A stretch of 32,337 nt of DNA, from positions 1-32,337 of the forward strand of contig JAFGQG010000133.1 of the NCBI GenBank assembly GCA_016935765.1, read 5' to 3'. Under the pieces are notes generated by a model. It saw only the letters and a program-made list of their open reading frames with translations, was not told where the DNA came from and ran no database searches. This document shows, in pieces, positions 1 through 7,499 of this stretch; the stretch's first letter is position 1, and every line of letters begins with the position of its first letter. This DNA comes from a bacterium (GTDB lineage Bacteria > UBP14 > UBA6098 > JAFGQG01). A program made the position numbers and the translations under genes.

Positions 1-192
1 ATTGAGGAAATAGTATCAAGAATAATTGAAATTATGGCTTTGGGCAAGAATTCAGATGCTTTAGAGCAACAAATTGATATTATGATTTACAAGATTTATG
101 GTATGACATATCCTGAAGTAAAAGTAATAGACCCTGGATTTCCCCTTAGTCAAGAAGAATACCAGGAATTTGAGTATTTGAAATATGAATAA
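1..192 (+). CDS. C-terminal end of a probable type II/IIG restriction-modification enzyme (partial)
   Basis: The frame is open from base 1 to a TAA at 190-192, giving 63 residues of a gene that begins outside the window. The fragment has an amphipathic stretch with alternating acidic and hydrophobic residues, then IDIMIYKIYGMTYPEVKVID. That pattern (x-I-D-x-x-V/I-Y-x-x-Y-G-L/M-T-x-x-E-x-K) is, from knowledge of the family, how many large Eco57I/PglX-like adenine methyltransferase-endonuclease proteins end, after their TaqI-like specificity domain. No catalytic motif lies in the visible part, so the assignment rests on this tail alone. Its stop codon overlaps the start of the next gene by 8 bp, so the two are probably translated together. 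A type I R-M subunit or a BREX PglX would look similar here. Confidence 0.55.
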   Translation: MEEIVSRIIEIMALGKNSDALEQQIDIMIYKIYGMTYPEVKVIDPGFPLSQEEYQEFEYLKYE

Positions 193-964
193 AAACAACA
201 AAAATAAAGAAATATTGGAAGTTGTTAAAAAGACTTTAAAAGAAACTGTTGAAAAAATGTGTAATCAGTCTCCTTCTTTTGTAGAAATTCAAAGAACAAT
301 TAGGGAATCCTTTGAAACCATTCGGGAATCTTTTCAAAAAAACCTTAAGCCTTTTAACAATGAATTTCAAACTTTACCTGATCATATTAAAGAAGATTTA
401 ATAATTCTTGGCGAACATGGTTGGTATATGGATCTATGGATGGATATTCCATCAGTAGGGGCATTAGCGAGTGCATTCAAAAACGATGACGAACATAAAG
501 CTGACACTATTTTAATTAATTATTTTGAAAACAGAATATCTGATATAGAAGAATCACTAGTTATAAATTTCCCTAATCGAAGTCATCTTATACAATCTGC
601 TTTTAATGCACATAAAAAAGAAGAATATAATTTGTCGATTCCGCTTCTTCTGTCACAAACCGACGGCATATGCAAAGAATTGATTAACCAGTACTTTTTT
701 CTGAAACGCAACAATAAACCACGTACCGCTTTATATGTAGAGCAAATGGTTACTGATGCTATAATGGTATTTTTTTTAAGTCCACTAACACAAACTTTAC
801 CTATTAGTGCATCAGAACCAGAAAGACCGGAAGGCTTCACTGCTCTAAATCGCCATACAGTACTCCATGGCGAATCCTTAGACTATGGTACAAAAACCAA
901 TAGCTTAAAAGCTATTTCTTTAATTAACTACATAGCCCAAATTCTTAAACCTGATTTAATTTAA
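185..964 (+). CDS. HEPN-like protein with an R-x4-H motif, coupled to an R-M gene
   Basis: 259 residues, AT-rich and mostly alpha-helical by composition, with no signal peptide or membrane segment. The first 60 residues are Lys/Glu-rich and could form a coiled coil. The C-terminus contains NRHTVLHGESLDYGT: Arg223 and His228 give R-H-x3-H, the R-x4-6-H signature of HEPN-fold RNases, which usually have a polar residue after the Arg. A helix (NSLKAISLINYI) follows, as in many HEPN-like hypothetical proteins. The ATG at 185 lies inside the upstream reading frame (8-bp overlap) and has no clear ribosome binding site, which suggests translational coupling to the R-M-like gene. Many HEPN proteins act as RNA-cleaving effectors in defence; that role here is inference, and the fold itself is not proven by the motif. 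Confidence 0.6.
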   Translation: MNKNNKNKEILEVVKKTLKETVEKMCNQSPSFVEIQRTIRESFETIRESFQKNLKPFNNEFQTLPDHIKEDLIILGEHGWYMDLWMDIPSVGALASAFKNDDEHKADTILINYFENRISDIEESLVINFPNRSHLIQSAFNAHKKEEYNLSIPLLLSQTDGICKELINQYFFLKRNNKPRTALYVEQMVTDAIMVFFLSPLTQTLPISASEPERPEGFTALNRHTVLHGESLDYGTKTNSLKAISLINYIAQILKPDLI

Positions 965-1324
965 TTCTTCAACAATATCTATTGTTAGTTTTTCCCACTA
1001 ATAATTATCCGAAGTCAAAAAATATGGGTTAGATGGGACTCAACCCGATTACTGATGGGATTGTCAATTATCTATTGACTAATAAACTCTTCGAGTTGGT
1101 TTTCGAATTTTTCTTCGAAAACATTCATGGTTTATGGTTTCTCTCATCTCTTCTCAAATTTTAACCACCGAAGCTCTAGCGTAGTCATTCACTAATAGAT
1201 TATCAGTAATCGTCAATCAATCCATCCCAAGATTGAGCCCACTCTCCTGCTTTAACTTCTCCAGGCTAAATTAAACAATTTTTCGCAGGTGGACAACATC
1301 TTTAGTCGTTTGTTTTTATGGTTC
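965..1324. other. AT-rich intergenic region without a supported gene
   Basis: About 360 bp between the HEPN-like gene and the 3' end of the first S74 gene, which converge. I find no plausible coding sequence. It holds a perfect hairpin at 1099-1122, and a segment at 1163-1175 reading taaccaccgaagc, which recurs as its reverse complement in the 25.85-kb intergenic region. The region may collect small repeated elements. Confidence 0.5.
1099..1122. repeat. Perfect 9-bp inverted repeat (hairpin)
   Basis: gttttcgaa (1099-1107) pairs with ttcgaaaac (1114-1122) across a 6-nt loop. There is no U-tract next to it and the nearest gene end is about 200 bp away, so it does not look like a standard terminator. 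Bases 1109-1124 (ttttcttcgaaaacat) recur exactly at 11066-11081, again next to a hairpin and again downstream of a minus-strand gene. Confidence 0.5.
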
Positions 1325-4282
1325 CTAGTTGCTGTGTAACTGTTCTTCTACAGCCTTAAGCCTTGCCTCGAGTGTTTCTTTTTCAACTCGAAGCTGTTCG
1401 ATCTCCTCCTGCTGTTCCTTCATGGCTTCAACAAGCAGCGCGGTAATCGGCGCATATTGCATTCCGTAATATTCACCGGGTTTATCGACCACTTCGGGCA
1501 GGATGGGTTCCACTTCCTGCGCAATGAAACCGATCTGCTTTCCGTCAGCATGGTTCCCGGTATCCTTCCATTCGAATTCGACTCCGCGAAGTTGTGTTAC
1601 TCTATCCAGGGCATTGGGTATATTGCTAATATTTTTCTTGAGCCTTAAATCCGAGTCATTGTGCCAGGCACCTGTACCGCCAGCATCACCATTTACCGAT
1701 AAAGTGCGGGTAGGAATATTTGTACAGATACCTAATTTAGCATCACTCGTAGCTACAATATGATCAGCCCATGAAATCACGGTCCATTTCCTTATCTTGA
1801 AACTGCCTTCACTTTCCTGGATCATCCAATTCTGCGAACCAGTTTCAGTTCCGGTAAATCTCAAAGCTGGATATTCGTTTTCTATTTCCGCATCACCATG
1901 AACTTCGAGTTTATTCCATGGGTCTATCGTTCCGATACCGACATTACCATTCTTGATATTCAACACGGCACCGCTGCCGGTCGCTACATCATACATTGAA
2001 AACAGATCATCGCCTGTGCCCCACAGATCATAACCCAGGGCGAATAATTCATCATCATCTTTGAAATATCTAAGTTTCGAAGTTTTATTCGTCCCGCCCG
2101 TTTTCTTAAGCTGGATCTCAGGTAGATCATTTGATTGGACTGTTAATTCCACATCAGGGCTGTCAGTGCCAATACCAACCCTTCCATTAATGTGTGTATT
2201 CCCAAATACCGAGAGTTTTGCCGTGGGAGTTGCTGTTCCGATTCCAACTCTAGCAGCCATTAATGCGATTCTGCCAAAAGCGCTGATTTTTAAATCATCA
2301 TCGTCATCTTCCTGAATATATGCAAGGTCACCGTCGCCGAAATTCAATTTTGCTCCGATACCATAGTAACCGCACGGACCAATCAGGCGGAGAGTAGCTG
2401 AGTCTGATTCTGATTCTACTGTAAGTTTGTGGGAGGGGGTTGTAGTTCCAATTCCAACATTTCCACTTACGGCGGAGGACATATTATCTATGTCAATTAT
2501 CCAATCGCTATCCCCGCCTCCACCGCCTTCGTCGTTTCCTGGACGCCATGACGCGCCATCCCACTTCAGCACCTGACCAGCCACTGCTCCCTGCTGGGCT
2601 ATATCGAGCGGATTTCCGACGGAGCCATCGCCGGTAAGCCGAACCGTTGTACTCACTGTACCGCCTCCACCGCCAGGCTGCCAGGTTCCGTTCCCGCTAC
2701 CGTCCGAGGTCAATACATAGCCAGCGGATGCGCCATCCGACATGTATAATCCATGGGTGCTTACAGTCCCTTCAACCTGCAGCTTGTATGATGGATTCAT
2801 AGTACCTATCCCTACGTTACCGCCTGAATCCACGGCGAAGCGTTCGAAGAGACCACTTCCATTAGCAGTTTTCACTATCCAGGTATTGTCCACATCGAGA
2901 AACGTATGCCCGTACAAAGCTCCTTCTCTCAGGTACCCATAACCGGGTTTTGCTGTAGAATTCACAGCATTAACGTAGATACTTGACCAGTAACCAGCGC
3001 TGCCATCATAATACAAGCCTACCTGCCCATCATGCTCTATTCTTATATCCGTGGACACAGTTACATAATCATCGTCGAGTATGTGGGAATCGCCTATCTG
3101 GTCGCCGGCGGCATTTGTGAACTTTGCGACATAATTCTGGTTTCCGCCTCCGCCTATACCGCTGCTGCCGCCTGTTTCGTCTGCTGCAGGCGCCCAATTC
3201 GCGCCATCATATTTCAAGACTTGTCCACTCCCGGGAACAGTCGAGGAAACCGGAACGCCCTGCAAAGCCCCGACAGTTGGATCGGGGTAGGCGCCATCCA
3301 GGTCGCCACCCGCAGATTCGCCATTCATGTAATCGTCACCATCGAAAATATCCACCGGAATACCAGTGAAATTATGCCAGTTCAGATAATATGAACCATC
3401 CTGCGCATCAAGGAGATCAGCGTCCAAGTTCGAACCAGCGCCATCGTCCGAGCTTGCCCAATCAATATTAAGTAAGGCATTATTGTTCATGTTGATATCA
3501 TTGATTCCCGCGGAGTTCCCCACCGCGAGGACTTCTGAGAGGGAACCGACCGAACCGCCGCCGGCATCGTCCGGCGCGTTTGCCCACACTGAACCGTTCC
3601 ACTTTACCACCTCACCTACTGCGGGTGATGCTGCGGAGACATCCGTAAGGTCGTTGAGAGTGCCGCTGGCGCCACCCGTGAGGTCGGTTCCGGGACTCCA
3701 ATTCGAGCCATCATACTTCAGCACCTGCCCCGGAGTGGGCGCGGTCGAAGATAGATCCACACCCTGCAGCTTTGCTACACCCGGATTCGGGTAAGTGCCG
3801 CTTAGGTCGCCGCTAGCTGTCTCACCGTACATGTAATCATCTCCATCCGAGATATCGGAAGGTGTACCGGTGATGTCAGACCAGGCAACTTCTTCCGCTG
3901 TACCTGCAGTTGAAGCATTTGTGGCGTTCAATGCGTATGGTGAAGAGCCTAGCTGATACCTCGGTGTCAAAGTAGTACCATCAAATTCTATTTCTAGCCA
4001 GTAAGGTTGATTGAATTCTATGCTAAGGGTAGTAACGGAACCTAAATAAACACTGTAAAGCCCTTTTGTAACTTCGACATCCTGGGTTTCATTCCAGAGT
4101 GTGTACCCACCGGTCTCAGAATTGTATAATCTAAATATGAGTGAATAAGTCCCATCAGGAACAGGGTCGTCCTCGGTATTTGTTAAGTAACCCTGGTAGC
4201 TGATTATCCGCGGGATTTGAGCAAAGCAAAGTGTAACAGAAAGCAGTAACAGACATAGTACAAACCACATTTTGTTTGACAT
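1325..4282 (-). CDS. Secreted tail-fibre-like surface protein with C-terminal S74 intramolecular chaperone domain (paralogue 1)
   Basis: 985 residues. A signal peptide runs to about residue 21 (cut after CFA, before QIPR). Residues 25-125 form the domain often found at the start of such proteins (ISYQGYLTN ... VPDGTYSLIFRLY ... SPYALNA). Repeated modules follow, of the type GDLxGxYPxPxVxxLQGVxxSS ... GQVLKYDGxxWxPG, then collagen-like Gly runs and several VGIGTxxP motifs. The end is a peptidase S74 endosialidase-type chaperone: SDLRLKKNI starts at Ser877, the expected self-cleavage serine, with the family lysine just after it. IGFIAQEVEPILPEVV follows, and then a terminal coiled coil. In phage tail spikes this domain trimerises the fibre and then cuts itself off. 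There are no phage genes nearby, so a cell-surface fibre or adhesin is likelier. The start has AAAGGA upstream. Confidence 0.85.
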   Translation of the reverse strand: MSNKMWFVLCLLLLSVTLCFAQIPRIISYQGYLTNTEDDPVPDGTYSLIFRLYNSETGGYTLWNETQDVEVTKGLYSVYLGSVTTLSIEFNQPYWLEIEFDGTTLTPRYQLGSSPYALNATNASTAGTAEEVAWSDITGTPSDISDGDDYMYGETASGDLSGTYPNPGVAKLQGVDLSSTAPTPGQVLKYDGSNWSPGTDLTGGASGTLNDLTDVSAASPAVGEVVKWNGSVWANAPDDAGGGSVGSLSEVLAVGNSAGINDINMNNNALLNIDWASSDDGAGSNLDADLLDAQDGSYYLNWHNFTGIPVDIFDGDDYMNGESAGGDLDGAYPDPTVGALQGVPVSSTVPGSGQVLKYDGANWAPAADETGGSSGIGGGGNQNYVAKFTNAAGDQIGDSHILDDDYVTVSTDIRIEHDGQVGLYYDGSAGYWSSIYVNAVNSTAKPGYGYLREGALYGHTFLDVDNTWIVKTANGSGLFERFAVDSGGNVGIGTMNPSYKLQVEGTVSTHGLYMSDGASAGYVLTSDGSGNGTWQPGGGGGTVSTTVRLTGDGSVGNPLDIAQQGAVAGQVLKWDGASWRPGNDEGGGGGDSDWIIDIDNMSSAVSGNVGIGTTTPSHKLTVESESDSATLRLIGPCGYYGIGAKLNFGDGDLAYIQEDDDDDLKISAFGRIALMAARVGIGTATPTAKLSVFGNTHINGRVGIGTDSPDVELTVQSNDLPEIQLKKTGGTNKTSKLRYFKDDDELFALGYDLWGTGDDLFSMYDVATGSGAVLNIKNGNVGIGTIDPWNKLEVHGDAEIENEYPALRFTGTETGSQNWMIQESEGSFKIRKWTVISWADHIVATSDAKLGICTNIPTRTLSVNGDAGGTGAWHNDSDLRLKKNISNIPNALDRVTQLRGVEFEWKDTGNHADGKQIGFIAQEVEPILPEVVDKPGEYYGMQYAPITALLVEAMKEQQEEIEQLRVEKETLEARLKAVEEQLHSN

Positions 4283-4486
4283 GGTTTTATCCTTTCGTAA
4301 AGCTTTTAAAATGCTTTAAATAAATATATTTTTAATTCACCAACACACTGGAATTGTATCTTATTCCTATAGTATGCAAATATAATTGTGAATAATAATG
4401 AGAGCAATAAAAAAGACAGATTTCACTTAATTTTATTGTTAATAATATGCATTCTATTTCCTTGCATTTGTTTCTTTAAATAATGG

Positions 4487-4515
4487 TTGACCGTTTAATA
4501 CTATCGGATTATTTT
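4487..4515 (+). promoter_or_regulatory. Predicted sigma70-type promoter
   Basis: TTGACC (4487-4492), a 17-bp spacer, then TATTTT (4510-4515). It sits just ahead of the AAAGGAGGG ribosome binding site and the ATG at 4540, so it would drive the membrane protein/oxidoreductase pair with a very short leader. The -10 box is only a partial match. Confidence 0.4.
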
Positions 4516-4539
4516 TATTGACAATTAAAGGAGGGAAAA

Positions 4540-5238
4540 ATGGAAATGATGACTTTTGAGAGATTTTGGGAGTTAATTCATTTGTATGATTCAGCAGTTT
4601 TCCCGGTGCAGTTCTTATTCTCAATTATTGCGATAATTCTGTTAATACTTATGGCAAAAAAGCCAGGTTCCAAGCTAAACAGGTTAATAAACTTGTTTCT
4701 TACCGTATGTTATCTCTGGATAGGAATTGTCTTTTTTCTTATCCAAAACAGGGAATTATCGGCGAGAATGCATTACTTCCAGCCGATACTTATGTTCATA
4801 ATCGCGTTTTTCTTTGCTTTAGACATTTTTCTTAAGAAGAGCGATTTCAAATTTTCAAATAAACCTTTCCGCAACTGGATATCTTTAGTTTTCATAGCGT
4901 ACAGCGTAATCGGGTATCCTTTAGTCGGCTGGCTATTAGGGCACCCTTATTCCGTGAATATTTCCGGTAATATCGCAACCTGGGTCCCGATCCTTGGTGT
5001 ATATCCCTGCCCTACAACGATATTCAGCCTTGCTTTGCTTTCAATGGCATTGCCTCAAGGTGATAAAAAGGTGATGATACCTTTGTTATTCTGGAGTTTA
5101 TTCTCAGTAATGGGACCTCCCATTCGCGTCTATGGTGTTTATGAGGACCTTGGATTATTTTTTGCAGGGATCTATGGTCTCATTGCTCTTATTGTAAGTT
5201 TAAAAAACGCAAATACATTTTCTGGTTTTAAATCATGA
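4540..5238 (+). CDS. DUF6064-family integral membrane protein
   Basis: 232 residues with six or seven hydrophobic segments (roughly 18-39, 50-67, 78-95, 107-130, 145-170, 175-192 and 205-222) and short charged loops. The sequence GHPYSVNISG ... GVYPCPTTIFSLALL resembles the conserved G-H-P and P-C-P-T-T-I-F motifs of DUF6064, a family with no known function. A strong AAAGGAGGG lies five bases before the ATG. The stop overlaps the next gene's ATG (ATGA at 5235-5238), so it is co-translated with the flavoprotein that follows. It might anchor or supply that enzyme at the membrane; this is inference. Confidence 0.75.
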   Translation: MEMMTFERFWELIHLYDSAVFPVQFLFSIIAIILLILMAKKPGSKLNRLINLFLTVCYLWIGIVFFLIQNRELSARMHYFQPILMFIIAFFFALDIFLKKSDFKFSNKPFRNWISLVFIAYSVIGYPLVGWLLGHPYSVNISGNIATWVPILGVYPCPTTIFSLALLSMALPQGDKKVMIPLLFWSLFSVMGPPIRVYGVYEDLGLFFAGIYGLIALIVSLKNANTFSGFKS

Positions 5239-6404
5239 ACAGGTTTTCATACGATACAGTAGTAATCGGTGCAGGACCTGCAGGCGCAATAGCATCTTAC
5301 TACCTCGCAAAAAGCGGGTTGCATGCAGCCTTGATAGAGAAAGAAGACATTCCCCGGTATAAACCATGCGGAGGAGTCGTAGGTACACGCGTAGAAAAGA
5401 TCCTGGATTTCAGTATTGAACCGGTGATCGAACGAAAAATCACCAAAGCTAAAATTACCGTAAACCTGAAAGACCAGTTCTTAACCCAGTCTCTTTACCC
5501 GTTCGTTTACCTGGTAATGAGAGACAAATTCGATGCTTTTTTAGTAAATAAAGCCTGTGAAGCCGGCGTGGAACTCTTCACGAACGAACCGCTGCAGAGA
5601 TTAGAAAAGTCAGATGAGAGATATACCCTTATTACGCCAGGTCAAAAATTCGAGACGAAGTATATAGTCGCTGCTGACGGCGCTAACGGTCCGACTAGAA
5701 AACTCCTGAACCTAAACCCCTTCAAAAGGCTATCGGTGGCATTCGAAAGGGAGATACATGGTGATAACCCAAAGCTGAAGGGATGGGAGAATACGATAGC
5801 CATGGATTACGGCCACCTTTCCAGCGGTTATGCCTGGGTGTTCCCGAAAGCGGAAATTTTTTCGATAGGCGCGGGAGGTCCCAGGTCTCTTGCAAAAGAA
5901 TTAAAACCCTATTGTGATAAATTCATAGACTGCTACATGAATGAAATAGGCGATGGTACACCCTTTCGAACAACCTGTCACTTCCTGCCGATAAGGACGA
6001 AGGGCGAAAGAATTGTGCATGGAAACGTTTTGTTCGTTGGAGATGCCGCAGGTTTAATAGACCCGATGGCGGGTGAAGGCATATATTATGCAATGCGAAG
6101 CGGACAACTCGCGGCGGAATCCATAATAAACTGCCTAAAAAACAGTAATATATCCGTGACGGAATATGAGAAGAAAGTAGATTCCGAGATACAACCTGAT
6201 CTGCAGATAGCGAAATCGCTTTTATTCATGCAGAATCTATCTCCCCGCTTCTGGATCCCACGCTATATGAAATCCGATAGTTACTTCTGGAAATTCTTCT
6301 ATAAAGTCTTTACGGGCGAAAGCGAGTACAAAAACTTCCCGAGAAAATTTGGGGTGTTCGGGAGAATGTTTTTCGCGCTTCTTGATAAGATTTTAGAAAA
6401 ATAG
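5235..6404 (+). CDS. Geranylgeranyl-reductase-family FAD-dependent oxidoreductase
   Basis: 389 residues. The FAD-binding GAGPAG motif is at residues 12-17, followed by the family PCGG motif (RYKPCGGVV, about 42-50). The second FAD motif GDAAGLIDPMAGEGI starts at Gly269. The length fits the geranylgeranyl reductase family, whose members reduce isoprenoid chains of lipids, chlorophyll precursors or quinones, or modify other substrates. The C-terminal part has the aromatic-rich stretches (FWIPRYMKSDSYFWKFFY) usual in membrane-associated members. It overlaps the membrane protein by 4 bp and is followed at 104 bp by a UbiG-like methyltransferase. This suggests modification of a prenylated lipid or quinone, but the substrate cannot be read from the sequence. 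Confidence 0.85.
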   Translation: MNRFSYDTVVIGAGPAGAIASYYLAKSGLHAALIEKEDIPRYKPCGGVVGTRVEKILDFSIEPVIERKITKAKITVNLKDQFLTQSLYPFVYLVMRDKFDAFLVNKACEAGVELFTNEPLQRLEKSDERYTLITPGQKFETKYIVAADGANGPTRKLLNLNPFKRLSVAFEREIHGDNPKLKGWENTIAMDYGHLSSGYAWVFPKAEIFSIGAGGPRSLAKELKPYCDKFIDCYMNEIGDGTPFRTTCHFLPIRTKGERIVHGNVLFVGDAAGLIDPMAGEGIYYAMRSGQLAAESIINCLKNSNISVTEYEKKVDSEIQPDLQIAKSLLFMQNLSPRFWIPRYMKSDSYFWKFFYKVFTGESEYKNFPRKFGVFGRMFFALLDKILEK

Positions 6405-6412
6405 TGTTTGAA

Positions 6413-6478
6413 TTATCAGACAAAAACCAAAGTTTGGAAATGATGATCAATTTTAGAAAAAAAACCAAACTCTGATAA
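6413..6478. other. Composite hairpin between the flavoprotein and methyltransferase genes
   Basis: AGTTTGG (6431-6437) pairs with CCAAACT (6465-6471), and directly outside it TTATCAG (6413-6419) pairs with CTGATAA (6472-6478). An 11-nt bulge (6420-6430) interrupts the left arm. CCAAAGTTTGG (6427-6437) is also a local palindrome, so two mutually exclusive folds are possible. There is no T-tract, so it may be an attenuator, a processing site or chance. Confidence 0.4.
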
Positions 6479-6508
6479 GAAATATTCAATAAGCTAAAGA
6501 AAAAAAAT

Positions 6509-7300
6509 GTGAGTAAAGTGTTAAATTACTTCGATAAAAACGCCGAATATTGGTGGTCTGGTAATTCCCATCTGGTATTACTACGGTGCCTTAACCCGGC
6601 GCGACTCGACTACCTTCGCAAAATCTACTCCGAAAAACCAAGAAGAATATTAAGCGGTACAAGAGTTCTTGATGTGGGTTGTGGTGGTGTATTATTTGCT
6701 GAAGAGCTTGCTAAGTTAGGTGTCCCCGTCACGGGAATCGATCCATCCATCCTCTCCATTAAGGTTGCTGATCAACATGCCAGGCAGTCCGAACTCGCCA
6801 TCGATTATTATGCTGCTCATGGAGAGCAACTTCCATTTAAAACCAGCGCTTTTGATATAGTATGCTGCTGTGATGTACTTGAGCATGTCAATGACCTGAA
6901 CCTGGTCATCAAGGAGAGCGCTCGTGTCCTGAAACCGGGCGGAGTTTACTTCTACGATACCATCAACCGCACCTGGTTCAGTAAATTCACCGTGATTAAT
7001 CTAATTCAGGAATGGGAATTTGCGCGGGTAATGCCCCGTGGTGTTCACGACTGGAATAAGTTCATTAAAGCCCAAGAACTGGATGAAATTATGATTCGCA
7101 ATAACCTTGAACCACGTGATCGGATTGGATTACACCCAAAGATGGATCCGGTAGCAAATATAAAGAGATTGTTCATGCTAAGAAAAGTAAAAAGGGGGAG
7201 AATACGGTATTCACGTTTAGCAGAAGGTATGATATTTAGACCAGGCAGGCGGCAATTTATAAATTATATGGGATATTCTATTAAAAAGGTAAGAATTTAG
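6509..7300 (+). CDS. Class I SAM-dependent methyltransferase, UbiG-like
   Basis: 263 residues. The start is GTG at 6509: the ATG two bases upstream runs straight into a stop. The N-terminus (NYFDKNAEYWW) resembles UbiG-type O-methyltransferases. Motif I is VLDVGCGGVLFAEEL, the acidic motif II is TGIDPS, and motif IV is FDIVCCCDVLEHV, followed by VLKPGGVYFYDT. Together these define the SAM-binding Rossmann fold. UbiG methylates hydroxyl groups of polyprenylated aromatic rings; following a geranylgeranyl-reductase-like gene, a prenyl-lipid or quinone substrate is reasonable but unproven. The C-terminal 60 residues are basic. The ribosome binding site is poor, so expression may depend on the structured region upstream. 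Confidence 0.8.
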   Translation: MSKVLNYFDKNAEYWWSGNSHLVLLRCLNPARLDYLRKIYSEKPRRILSGTRVLDVGCGGVLFAEELAKLGVPVTGIDPSILSIKVADQHARQSELAIDYYAAHGEQLPFKTSAFDIVCCCDVLEHVNDLNLVIKESARVLKPGGVYFYDTINRTWFSKFTVINLIQEWEFARVMPRGVHDWNKFIKAQELDEIMIRNNLEPRDRIGLHPKMDPVANIKRLFMLRKVKRGRIRYSRLAEGMIFRPGRRQFINYMGYSIKKVRI

Positions 7301-7401
7301 ATATCATTTGAAATAAACAAAGGATAAAACGAGCATTATAAATTATTTAAACAATACTCAGGTAGTAATTTTAGAAAAGCATGATTTTGCAAAAATACGG
7401 C

Positions 7402-7429
7402 TTGACGTCAAATTAAGATTTAATATATT
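7402..7429 (+). promoter_or_regulatory. Predicted sigma70-type promoter
   Basis: TTGACG (7402-7407), a 16-bp spacer and TATATT (7424-7429), about 70 bp ahead of the propeller gene. A GAGGTG ribosome binding site lies directly before the ATG at 7500. Confidence 0.5.
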
Positions 7430-7499
7430 TTTCTCATTACAATTTTGGTAAAAGTAATGAGATATACACAAGCTATACACTATTTAAAAGAGGTGATAA

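Noticed and set aside
3032..3794. Long plus-strand frames inside the first S74 gene (and similarly 18090-18404 in the second).
   Set aside because: They lie antisense within a well-supported 985-codon gene; their openness follows from the repetitive, GC-rich coding strand, and they have no ribosome binding sites or family resemblance.
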